Of a DNA stretch of 23,831 nt, positions 1-7,503 are shown piece after piece (position 1 is the first letter of the stretch; each line of letters opens with the position of its first letter). The translations under genes and the position numbers were made by a program. Below the pieces are notes generated by a model. That model ran no database searches. It was given only the letters and a program-made list of their open reading frames with translations, and had not been told where the DNA came from. Source of the stretch: Piromyces finnis (taxonomy: Eukaryota; Neocallimastigomycota; Neocallimastigomycetes; Neocallimastigales; Neocallimastigaceae); the NCBI GenBank assembly GCA_002104945.1, contig MCFH01000149.1, positions 1 to 23,831 of the forward strand. Direction: 5' to 3'.

Positions 1-109
1 CCCAGTCGTCATGATAAAAAGACTTGGAATAACATCTAAGATACTGTTCAATAAAAGAATTTGACCTCTCGACCTGTCCAACAGTTTCATGATGGTCAGT
101 AGTAGCTAT
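1..109 (-). pseudogene. Frameshifted continuation of the Ty3 integrase, partial at window edge
   Basis: Directly after the Pol stop, codons with first base at 109, 106, 103 and so on are open to the window edge. They read IATTDHHETVGQVERSN, followed by SFIEQYLRC. This matches the region of Ty3 integrases that contains the catalytic Glu (usual context GQ.ER.N). Relative to Pol the frame moves by -1 at the bases GAATAGCT, so loss of one A from a short A run is the simplest explanation. An assembly or sequencing error in that run would look the same. Confidence 0.8.
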
Positions 110-3108
110 TCTGGATGAATATATAATAAATCCAAAAATTCGAGCCAAACATCACTTGTGAATTGTGAGCCTCTATCAGTATATAGGTCATAAGGGAGAC
201 CATGTAGACGATATACATTGTTTAAAAAGGCTTTAGCAGTTTGTGCTGCATTTGGAACTTGTTTAAACGGAACTAGGTGAATCATTTTGGAAAAGCGGTC
301 AATCACTACCATAATAACGGTGTATCCTTTAGACTCAGGAAGGCCACAAAGAAAGTCAATTTCTATAGATTTCCATGGGCGTTCTGGAGTATCTAAGGGT
401 TGCAATTTTCCATACTTACGATGTCTAGTTACTTTATTTCTTGCGCATGTTTCACAAGAATTAACAAATTTAGTGACATCATCTTTAATTTTAGGCCACC
501 AAAAATTTCGAGTTATCAATTCTAAAGTTCTTTTTATACCAAGATGTCCAGCAGAGGGTTGTTCATGATATTTCATAAGAACATCTAAACGTAGTTTTTC
601 AGGAATATAAACTAAGTTGTTATATAGAATAAGATTATTTTTTAATTCAAACTTGTTCATTTTCCTAAATGGTTTATAAGCCTTTTGGTCATTATATGGG
701 CTGAAATATAACATAATATCCTTAGCGGTTTCATCGTCCTTTAAGTATTGAATAACTTGTTCCAAGAAGTTACTCATAATACCTATGAAACTTGGTATGA
801 GTTTTACATTTTTTGAGTCTAAAATAAATTCTGGCTTTACTTCATAAGTCTTATCCATGTAATCAGGTCTGCGAGATAGACTATCAGGTTTACCATTCTT
901 ACGACCTTGTCTGTATATAAGTTCAAAATCGTATTCTTGAAAGAAAAGGTGCCAGCGATGTTGTCTTTGATTACCTACCTTTCCTCCAAGAGTATAAAGT
1001 AAGTTTCTATGATCAGTGTAAACTTTTATTTTGTACTTAGCACCAAGAAGAAGGTGCCTCCAAGTAGAGAAAGAATCCTTAATGGCTAATAATTCTTTAT
1101 CTGTTATAGAATAGTTAACTTCAGAACTACTGAGACTTCTGGAATAGTAAGCAACAGGATGTAAACGATTTTCTGAATCATATTGAGATAGTATAGAACC
1201 AATAGCAACATTACTTGCATCACATTCTAAAATATATTGTTTTTGAGGATCAGGATGTGATAAAATAGGTGCGGAAGTTAAACGAGTTTTTAAAATGTTA
1301 AATGAGGATTCACATTCTGTAGACCACTTGAACTTTGCATTCTTTTTTGTTAAGTTGTGGAGGGGTTTAGCCAAGTCTGCAAAATTCATTACAAAGCGTC
1401 TATAATAGTTACAAAGACCTAAAAACCTTTGTACATCCTTAACTGTGGTAGGAGTAGGCCAATTTTTGATTGATTCTATCTTTTTTGGGTCGGTAGCAAT
1501 TCCTGAACCTGAAATAACATACCCTAAGAATTCAACTTGTGGTTTGTCGAATTCACATTTAGGAAGCTTAGCGTATAGATTATTTTCTAATAGTTTTGAA
1601 AGAACTTCACGTACATGTTGGTGGTGTTCTTCTAAGGTTTTTGAAAATATAAGAATATCATCCAAATAGAGAATAACAGATTTTTCTAAGAAAGGTCTGA
1701 GAACAGAATTTATAAATGCCTGGAAAGTAGCAGGAGCATTACGTAAACCAAATGGCATCACTAAATATTCATAGTGACCAAATTTTGTGCGAAAAGCAGT
1801 TTTATATTCGTCACCATTTCTTATTCTAACTAAATTATAAGCAGAGCGTAAGTCGAGCTTGGTGAAATAATTTGCACCTTTGACACGTTCTATAATGTCG
1901 GTAATAAGCGGTATTGGGTAGGAATTACGTATCGTTACAGAATTGAGTTTTTTATAATCAATACAAACTCTAAGAGTACCATCTTTCTTTTTCTGGAACA
2001 CCACTGGATATCCTGCGGGTGATTCGGATGGTCTAATAAAGCCTTTTTCTAAATTTTCCTTGATATACTCTTCTAAAACTTTTGATTCTTCTTCTGATAA
2101 AGGATAGATGGGACCATAATGAAGAGTAGCATCTTTTTCTAGTACTATTTTGCAATCTGTAATTCTATGTGGCGGTAGTTTATCAGCTTCTTGTTTGCTG
2201 AAAACTTTTGCCAAATCTCGATAGGGTTCTGGAATATCCTCAATAGTATGTTCTTCTAAATTGCTTACTTCTTCTGGTTTTTCGGACAAAAAAGTATGAA
2301 TTAAATAATTATAATTATATCCATCATAATTATTTTTATTTAATATAACTTTTTTAGAAAATTTGGAACGTTTAGCTTTGAATTTGTGGAATCGACCATT
2401 TTTCTTCTTCTTAAAGGTTTTGGATCTGAAATAAAAATTATGAATTTTATTTTTTAAATTATAAAAAGTAGCGGAATATTTTTTATCATTATTTGCACCT
2501 GTAGAAGTGGTAGGTGTAGTATTCTTATCATTTCTATTATAAGAAATGAATTTTTCTAAATTTAAAAACTTAGTAGCATGCTTCATATTGAATTTCTTTT
2601 TGTTAAAATCATATTTTAAATTTGAATATAAATATTTTTTATTATAATTATAATGAATTTCATATTTGGACATGAATATATTTCCAAATAATAAATCTGT
2701 CGGAATATAATCCGCAAGTAAAAATTTTTCTTTGAAATTGATGAAATGAAATTTATTGTTGATAAATAGTTTTAACTGGAAGTTTAGGTTGATATATTCA
2801 TCAAGTTCAATTGAAGTACCACTGATACCTTGTACAGTGATAACATTATTCATTTTGTGAGAATGTAATTGTAATGTACGTAATAGTTTGTACGACATAA
2901 AATTACAATAAGATCCACTATCTAATAGTGATGTACATATAGTTTTATTATGTATTTTATTTGTACCTCCATTATTGGATAATATATATGTATTAAAAGT
3001 AAAGAATGTTGAAGGTAACGTATTATCTTTATTGATAGTGGGAAAAGTATAGTTTAATATTTTTATATTCGAGTGGTGATGGGACTTCAATGGAAGTCCT
3101 TTATTTAG
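106..3108 (-). CDS. pol: Ty3/gypsy Pol: protease, RT, RNase H, integrase (made as Gag-Pol by -1 frameshift)
   Basis: The frame is open from 3117 down to a TAG at 108-106 and is -1 relative to Gag. There is no ATG at its head, so the natural start is the frameshift at 3114-3108. Numbering from the TTG at 3090: retropepsin-like LLDSGS at 55-60 and DLLFGN at 132-137; RT with KLDLRSAY at 411-418, MPFGLRNAPATFQ at 445-457 and YLDDIL at 475-480; RNase H with D624, E666, D693 and D736 (KPDSLSR); integrase zinc-binding H842/H849 and C879-C882; catalytic D912 and D972 (TDRGSQF). A Lys/Asn-rich linker (about 145-260) separates protease from RT. The frame stops 22 residues after the second catalytic Asp, before the third catalytic residue, which lies in another frame. 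The protease has DSG instead of the commoner DTG, which is an accepted variant. Likely inactive for integration. Confidence 0.95.
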   Translation of the reverse strand, partial: LNKGLPLKSHHHSNIKILNYTFPTINKDNTLPSTFFTFNTYILSNNGGTNKIHNKTICTSLLDSGSYCNFMSYKLLRTLQLHSHKMNNVITVQGISGTSIELDEYINLNFQLKLFINNKFHFINFKEKFLLADYIPTDLLFGNIFMSKYEIHYNYNKKYLYSNLKYDFNKKKFNMKHATKFLNLEKFISYNRNDKNTTPTTSTGANNDKKYSATFYNLKNKIHNFYFRSKTFKKKKNGRFHKFKAKRSKFSKKVILNKNNYDGYNYNYLIHTFLSEKPEEVSNLEEHTIEDIPEPYRDLAKVFSKQEADKLPPHRITDCKIVLEKDATLHYGPIYPLSEEESKVLEEYIKENLEKGFIRPSESPAGYPVVFQKKKDGTLRVCIDYKKLNSVTIRNSYPIPLITDIIERVKGANYFTKLDLRSAYNLVRIRNGDEYKTAFRTKFGHYEYLVMPFGLRNAPATFQAFINSVLRPFLEKSVILYLDDILIFSKTLEEHHQHVREVLSKLLENNLYAKLPKCEFDKPQVEFLGYVISGSGIATDPKKIESIKNWPTPTTVKDVQRFLGLCNYYRRFVMNFADLAKPLHNLTKKNAKFKWSTECESSFNILKTRLTSAPILSHPDPQKQYILECDASNVAIGSILSQYDSENRLHPVAYYSRSLSSSEVNYSITDKELLAIKDSFSTWRHLLLGAKYKIKVYTDHRNLLYTLGGKVGNQRQHRWHLFFQEYDFELIYRQGRKNGKPDSLSRRPDYMDKTYEVKPEFILDSKNVKLIPSFIGIMSNFLEQVIQYLKDDETAKDIMLYFSPYNDQKAYKPFRKMNKFELKNNLILYNNLVYIPEKLRLDVLMKYHEQPSAGHLGIKRTLELITRNFWWPKIKDDVTKFVNSCETCARNKVTRHRKYGKLQPLDTPERPWKSIEIDFLCGLPESKGYTVIMVVIDRFSKMIHLVPFKQVPNAAQTAKAFLNNVYRLHGLPYDLYTDRGSQFTSDVWLEFLDLLYIHPE

Positions 3109-3114
3109 TTTTTT
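3082..3114 (-). promoter_or_regulatory. Programmed -1 ribosomal frameshift signal between gag and pol
   Basis: On the minus strand the Gag codons TCA AAA AAC TAA contain the heptamer A AAA AAC at 3114-3108, a canonical X XXY YYZ slippery site, followed at once by the Gag stop. After an 8-nt spacer (TAAATAAA) comes GGACTTC-CATT-GAAGTCC (3099-3082), a perfect 7-bp stem with a 4-nt loop. Slipping by -1 leads into CTA AAT AAA GGA and joins the Pol frame exactly. Slippery site, spacer length, structure and target frame all agree with the model known from retroviruses. Confidence 0.85.
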
Positions 3115-4136
3115 GAACTAATTTTTTGAGCCTTATAATTGTTGTTATAGTAATTATTATTATGTTTTTGGAAGTTATTGCTATTGTTATTGTTATTGTT
3201 ATTGTTGTTGTATGGTCTGTGGTGGTTGAAATGTGAATTTCTTTTCTTGTTAGATTTGGAACTGGAAGACTGGGTAATCTTATTCTTTGTAGAAAGAGAA
3301 CTTTCAATCAAAATACATCTAGTTATAATGGACTCCATAGTGGTTGGAAATACCTCCATCTTTTCAATTTCTTCCTGATATTTTGGATGTAACCCATTGT
3401 AAAAGATTAAAGATAATGCTTCTTCATTCCATTTAAATTGTTGTGAAAGAGAGCGGAATTCTTCGATATAATCATTTATTTTACCATATTGTTGTTTTAA
3501 ACGAATTATTTTGATTTTAGCTATCTTGTAACTAGCAACATTGGAGAAAGCAATTCTTAATCCATCCAATAATTCTTGCATGGTAGCTGGATAAATATTA
3601 TCCTTGTACTTGGCAAGATACCAATTTCTAGCAGCATCACGAAGACGGGATTGTACAAAATTAATTTTTGTTTCTTCTGGTAAAGATCGATTTGGTAGAG
3701 TTTTAAAAGTATCTTCACATAATTGACAAAATAGATCGGTCTCACTAGTCTTACCGGAAAACATACCTGGATCTGGGACTTGAGTAATTGGAGTAGCAAA
3801 ACGACCTCTCATGATAACATCATGATCTAAGTCAAATCTTGTTGAAGTAGATTCATCATCTCTAAAGGCAGTAGGTCTTGGAGTAGCTATCCTATCATAG
3901 TTGGTATGTAACAATGGATGTTCATCTTCATTCTGAGTAACTTGACTATTATTCATACTGGTTAATACTCCCATGATTTCATTTAAACGATTGTTCACAT
4001 CATTGGAAAAATTTTGAAAATCTTCACGGAAAACCAAATTTTCATTGATACCCTCAATGATATATTTGGCAGTCTGAGTAGCATCCTCTCTAAGTTGGTT
4101 TACCTCGTCTGGGAAGTTAGGAACTGGAGTGAACAT
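3105..4136 (-). CDS. gag: Ty3/gypsy Gag (capsid) protein
   Basis: This 343-residue ORF starts at an ATG (4136-4134) about 75 bases inside the LTR and ends in TAA. Residues about 120-280 look like the Ty3 Gag capsid region: PGMFSGKTSETD, then RLRDAARNWYL, LLDGLRIAFSN, YIEEFRSLSQQF and FYNGLHPKYQ. Gag assembles the cytoplasmic virus-like particle that holds the element RNA. The C-terminus (about 284-343) is basic and Asn-rich with a nine-Asn run encoded by an AAT/AAC repeat, and it has no CCHC zinc knuckle. The basic tail could bind RNA instead (inference). The last codons before TAA are Lys-Asn within a slippery heptamer, so Gag is the un-shifted product and Gag-Pol the shifted one. Confidence 0.92.
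   Translation of the reverse strand: MFTPVPNFPDEVNQLREDATQTAKYIIEGINENLVFREDFQNFSNDVNNRLNEIMGVLTSMNNSQVTQNEDEHPLLHTNYDRIATPRPTAFRDDESTSTRFDLDHDVIMRGRFATPITQVPDPGMFSGKTSETDLFCQLCEDTFKTLPNRSLPEETKINFVQSRLRDAARNWYLAKYKDNIYPATMQELLDGLRIAFSNVASYKIAKIKIIRLKQQYGKINDYIEEFRSLSQQFKWNEEALSLIFYNGLHPKYQEEIEKMEVFPTTMESIITRCILIESSLSTKNKITQSSSSKSNKKRNSHFNHHRPYNNNNNNNNNSNNFQKHNNNYYNNNYKAQKISSKN
3178..3209 (-). repeat. AAT/AAC microsatellite encoding the Gag poly-Asn run
   Basis: Reads TTATTG-type triplets on the plus strand, giving nine Asn in a row in Gag. Triplet slippage here would change the length of the Gag tail without changing frame. Confidence 0.8.
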
Positions 4137-4210
4137 TCTAAAGTAGCCACTAAACAGCGGGTAAAGATTATTGTTAAGTTTTTGGATTTGGTTATGCGGC
4201 CAGGTCAGAA
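4137..4210 (-). other. Ty3 element leader with possible primer-binding region
   Basis: These 74 bases lie between the LTR end (…GATAACA) and the Gag ATG on the minus strand. They begin TTCTGACCTGGCCGCATAACC. A second LTR copy at 11463 is followed by TTCTGACC and then a similar CATACCAATCC block, so the octamer is conserved just outside the LTR. A usual tRNA primer site would begin TGG; here a TGG follows the octamer. I cannot match it to a particular tRNA. Confidence 0.4.
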
Positions 4211-5075
4211 TGTTATCAATTATATAGTAGATATGTTTTTTAAGAAATTAAATTTAAATATAAAATAACCCTTTAAACTTCCAAATGAGAAATTAATATT
4301 TATTCTTTAGAATAACTTTTTTTATAAAATTTTATTTATTTATTAATAATAATATAAATGATAATATATTTAATAACTATATAATTAAGATTATAACTAT
4401 AATCTTTACAAAGAATTAAAATCGAATTCAATTCATTCTATTTTATATTCTTTTTTCAGATTATTAAATTGATGAAAATAAAGTATTACATGTAATATGT
4501 TAATAATATAATAAGATTGTTTGTTTGTCTGTTTGTTTTGTCATGACATAAAATAAAATAAACATATGATTAATCATTTAAACACTTGATCCATTAACCT
4601 ATTTTATAATAATTAAAATTATTTAATTTATAAATGTTAACTGTTACACCTAAATGGTTTAGTTCTATTTTTAGTAACAGTCACTATCATTAATTAAATT
4701 AATATAATTAGAATTTCTATTGATATCTTTTTAATTTTCGTCAAGTCATAAGAAATGTCTATGATCCATACTTGATATCATATTAATTTTAATTTACTTA
4801 TTAAAATCTTCAAATGATCATATCTTCCTTAAATGACCAGTTAGAAGGACCGCGATTGTACCAAAATGTAGCTTTTTCCTTAAGCTTTCTAATAAACCTG
4901 GTTTCATAGCCGTAGCACTTACAGCCGTAGCGATCGTTTTTGGCGAGTTACACCTTGTTTCGTGTTTGTTTATTTTTGGTTAAGGGTTATAGTGTATTGA
5001 TATTAAATTTTTTGAAATCATAACCCTTTCACTGAATCAAAATTTAAAAGGTGACTTTTAAAGGTGTTTTAAAAT
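4211..5075 (-). repeat. 5' LTR of the Ty3 element (upstream limit uncertain, possibly to about 5.27 kb)
   Basis: The inner end is TG at 4211 on the plus strand, so the LTR ends in CA next to the leader. Reading the minus strand: a U3 block at 5075-4805, then TATAAAATAG at 4447-4438, then a short palindrome CTTTGTAAAG at 4413-4404 in the presumed R region. The same order (U3 block, TATA, AATCTTTGTAAAG) occurs in the plus-strand copy at 7.5-8.56 kb, and most of it in the LINE-split copy at 11463/18053. A shorter alternative is 4211-4648, which is bounded TG..CA, but the shared U3 block argues for the longer unit. Confidence 0.6.
4805..5075 (+). repeat. U3 block, copy A
   Basis: Noncoding block with landmarks in order: AATCTTCAAATGATCATATCTTC at 4805 onward, CTTTCTAATAAACC near 4886, GTTTCGT near 4960, AAGGGTTA at 4982-4989 and its inverse TAACCCTT at 5021-5028, then AAAGGTGTTTTA. 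Copies with the same order, much diverged, lie at 7916-7591 (minus) and 18186-18470 (plus). It is one of the few moderately GC-containing stretches of the intergenic DNA. I read it as the U3 of a long LTR. Confidence 0.6.
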
Positions 5076-5166
5076 AATTATTGGGATTATTTAATTCTAA
5101 TTATTATGTTTAATTAATTATAGATATTATCTGAATTTGTTTTAAATCCAGTTAATATCTTCACAA

Positions 5167-5206
<40 letters not shown>

Positions 5207-5553
5207 AATTCATAATTTATAAAATTTGTAAAAGGTTTATTATAATATTAGTTAATAGGTTATTAAATTAGTTAATTAAGTTAGTTATTACCTCTCTATA
5301 CGAGTTAATAACTAAATAAAGTTTTATAAAAAATAATAAAAGAAGGAAAATAAATATTATAACACTAAAATAAATATAAACACTTATATAAATATTTTAT
5401 GAAATAACTTTTACTTAAATAATTATATTTTAATTATATCTTTTATTTATTAATTATAATTATCTACATTAATTATTATTATAGTTATTAATTTACTTTA
5501 ATACTAACGCTAAAGTATTTAACGTTAGTTTTGACTATACTATTTAACTATAT
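5076..5553. other. AT-rich intergenic DNA, no gene seen
   Basis: Apart from the ATT microsatellite I see no ORF and no RNA gene. At 5503-5530 there is ACTAACG…CGTTAGT with an inner TAAA/TTTA pairing. The string ACTAACGCTAAAG in it also occurs inside both inverted arms (7133 and, inverted, near 11213-11225). Confidence 0.6.
5168..5203. repeat. (ATT)12 microsatellite
   Basis: Twelve ATT units, followed by ATAAATTCATAATTTATAAA. The same repeat plus the same downstream bases occurs at 10414-10460, so the two sites are likely copies of one repeat and not independent expansions. Confidence 0.85.
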
Positions 5554-5717
5554 GAGTTTATTTTCTTTACCACTTGATTGGGTAAAGCAAATAAACTTCC
5601 TATTTAATTAATAACCATTAATATATGGTTATGCATATATTTGGCCAATAAATGGTGACCAGAATATATGGTTTCAATTGAAATATTTGTGGGCAAACTT
5701 ATGGCCACAAATATTTC
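5554..5717. repeat. Cluster of three strong stem-loops just upstream of a tRNA gene
   Basis: Stem 1: 5554-5571 with 5581-5598, 17 of 18 positions paired (one T/C mismatch, one G/T pair), 9-nt loop. Stem 2: ATAACCAT (5611-5618) with ATGGTTAT (5625-5632), perfect 8 bp, 6-nt loop. Stem 3: GAAATATTTGTGG (5680-5692) with CCACAAATATTTC (5705-5717), perfect 13 bp, 12-nt loop. The series ends 17 bases before the tRNA. Function unknown; it could be a small transposon remnant, a structured RNA or a chance product of AT-rich DNA, though stem 3 is long for chance. Confidence 0.7.
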
Positions 5718-5734
5718 TTACAAAATTCAACAAA

Positions 5735-5806
5735 GGAGGGTTGGCGCAACGGTAGCGCGTCCGCCTCCAGAGCGGAAGGTTGGGTGTTCGAATCACTCAC
5801 TCTCCA
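5735..5806 (+). tRNA. tRNA-Trp (CCA)
   Basis: A 72-nt cloverleaf. Acceptor GGAGGGT (5735-5741) pairs with ACTCTCC (5799-5805) with one G-T pair. D stem GCGC/GCGC. Anticodon stem TCCGC/GCGGA around loop CTCCAGA, so the anticodon is CCA (5767-5769), which reads UGG (Trp). T stem GGGTG/CACTC around TTCGAAT. Discriminator A73 (5806) is typical of eukaryotic tRNA-Trp. No intron, and CCA is not encoded, both consistent with a nuclear eukaryotic gene. Internal A box TGGCGCAACGG and B box around GTGTTCGAATC serve RNA polymerase III. An identical copy lies at 6872-6801 facing it. Confidence 0.97.
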
Positions 5807-5811
5807 TTTTT
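5807..5811 (+). terminator. RNA polymerase III terminator of the left tRNA-Trp
   Basis: A run of five T directly follows A73. A second run of five T lies near 5817-5821 as backup. Confidence 0.75.
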
Positions 5812-5907
5812 ATATATTTTTCGTTTAATCTTTTTGAGTATTTGTAATGACTTGATTTATACAATTGTATTCAATAGCAAAAAATAACAATAAAAAATAG
5901 AAATAAA

Positions 5908-5940
<33 letters not shown>

Positions 5941-6795
5941 GCATTTATGTAAACATAAATTTTATTAGTAATAATCGAATTTCTTAAAATTACATGTATC
6001 CATCTTAAATAAAAATAAAAGTAGGATGTAAAATTTTTATGACACAAGTTTAAATAGATCGAAAAAAGTAGAATTTGAATGATATGTTTTTATTTACTCA
6101 TTCTATAAGTTTTATATTGTTAAATTTAAAAATTTAAAAACATTTCATTTTATAGCATTAATTATTAGTTTTAATTAATATAATGCGTCTTGCTATATAT
6201 TAAAAAATATATTAATTTATTACTTTCATATAATTTTCGTGAGTTTTTAAAATAATATTTTCTATTTATACATTTATTTATAGGCAAAAGTTGTTTATAT
6301 TCTACATTTTTAAAATTTAATTAAATATTTATTTACTATTTTAATTTTATATTAGATTCATTAAAAAATTTTCATAATATTTTATTATGATTATTATTTT
6401 TGTTGTCAGTAATGATTATTTATATCATTGAGTATAAATCAATCTTTTAATCGTGACATTTTATTAATAAATACCCAAAATTTTTAGTATTTTTATAATA
6501 ATAGTTATAATATTATATATAACACATATAAATAATATTTGTATAATAAGTTTATTTATTATTTTATATTTATTATTATTATTTATTTATTAATATTAAT
6601 AATTATTGATATTTATTATTCACATAATACAAGTATATAATAATATCTTTTCTTATCCATTGAATAGAGTTACATTTTAATTATTGTAAAATTATATTTT
6701 TCATATAATTAATTTAATTAATAAATAAAGATTAAATAATGAATATTTTTATAATTAATTAATAGTAAACAAAAAATAAATTATTAACACAAAAC
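5812..6795. other. AT-rich spacer between the two tRNA genes, no gene seen
   Basis: About 1 kb, strongly AT, with no ORF of note. It holds an AAT/ATT-type simple repeat at about 5910-5940 and a small perfect hairpin ATTTATGT-AA-ACATAAAT near 5943-5960. The two halves do not look like an extended inverted repeat, so the tRNA duplication ends close to the 3' ends of the genes. Confidence 0.6.
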
Positions 6796-6800
6796 AAAAA
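6796..6800 (-). terminator. RNA polymerase III terminator of the right tRNA-Trp
   Basis: On the minus strand five T directly follow A73 (AAAAA on the plus strand just left of 6801). Confidence 0.75.
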
Positions 6801-6872
6801 TGGAGAGTGAGTGATTCGAACACCCAACCTTCCGCTCTGGAGGCGGACGCGCTACCGTTGCGCCAACCCTCC
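6801..6872 (-). tRNA. tRNA-Trp (CCA), second identical copy
   Basis: By eye all 72 bases equal those of the copy at 5735-5806, including anticodon CCA, A73 and the internal A and B boxes. The 10 bases before each gene are also alike (ATTCAACAAA and TTTCAAGAAA), while the downstream flanks differ after the T run. The two genes converge. Identity amid very diverged surroundings suggests a recent duplication, gene conversion between the arms, or selection. Confidence 0.97.
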
Positions 6873-6933
6873 TTTCTTGAAATTTGTCAAAAAGCGATTT
6901 TTTATTAAAGAAAAGTGTGGTAAGCACACTAGT

Positions 6934-7503
6934 TATATTAATTAATAAATATAATACGCTTTCCTATTGAAGGCGTAAAGCTAATAATATTTATATAAAG
7001 AAATTTAAATAATATTTTTATTTTAGCAATAACTTAATATCAGCATATATTAAGTTATTAAAAATATTAAAATTTTTAAAGTTTTAGGTTTTATAGGAGT
7101 TTATAAATTTTATTAACTTTAGGTTAAAAAATTACTAACGCTAAAGCTTCGTAATTTTTGTCAATTTTTGTTCTTTTTATACATGAACAATTTTAATTAT
7201 TACATTTTTTAATTTTAATTAATTATTGTCTAATTATAAAATATTTAATTTTTATAAATTAATAATTAATATAATTATTGTAAATAGTTAATAAATTTAA
7301 AATAAAATTTTTAATAATAAAATTTTAATAATTTTAAAAATTTAATAATTTCAAATATTAGAAATTTTATACTTTGAAATTTTTTAATAAAAATTTAAAA
7401 AATAAATTTTTTCAAATTTTCAAATTTTCAAATTTTAAAAAAATTTTTAATTTTTTCCATGTGTCCAAATTTTTTAAATTTTTATATATGTTATTGTGAC
7501 AAA
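6934..7503. repeat. Left arm of a large inverted repeat
   Basis: It matches the reverse complement of 10896-11424 almost throughout. Shared features include the hairpin ACGCTTTC…GAAGGCGT (6956-6976), the perfect 13-bp hairpin AATAACTTAATAT/ATATTAAGTTATT (7028-7059), ATTACTAACGCTAAAGCTTCG near 7131, and the inner end GTTATTGTGACAAA. It is longer than the other arm because of repeated TCAAATTT-type units near 7400-7440. No ORF. Its outer end begins TATATTAATTAAT about 61 bases from the right tRNA. Confidence 0.9.

Larger units (their letters stand above)
1..4210 (-). mobile_element. Ty3/gypsy LTR retrotransposon, internal region (3' end outside the window)
   Basis: The minus strand reads 5' LTR (right), short leader, Gag, then Pol with domain order protease-RT-RNase H-integrase, which is the Ty3/gypsy order (copia elements have integrase before RT). 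Gag and Pol are both long and open, so the copy is fairly young. A frameshift in integrase means this copy is probably not autonomous. The 3' end, its polypurine tract and the 3' LTR lie beyond position 1, so LTR-LTR identity and the target-site duplication cannot be judged here. Confidence 0.93.

Noticed and set aside
1445-1669. Plus-strand ORF opposite the RT region
   Set aside because: It is antisense to a well-supported Pol with conserved RT motifs; the other plus-strand ORFs at 287-568 and 3178-3378 are shadows for the same reason.
5735-6872. tRNA-derived SINE pair
   Set aside because: Both tRNAs are perfect cloverleaves with an immediate T-run terminator and no shared tail, so they are ordinary genes.
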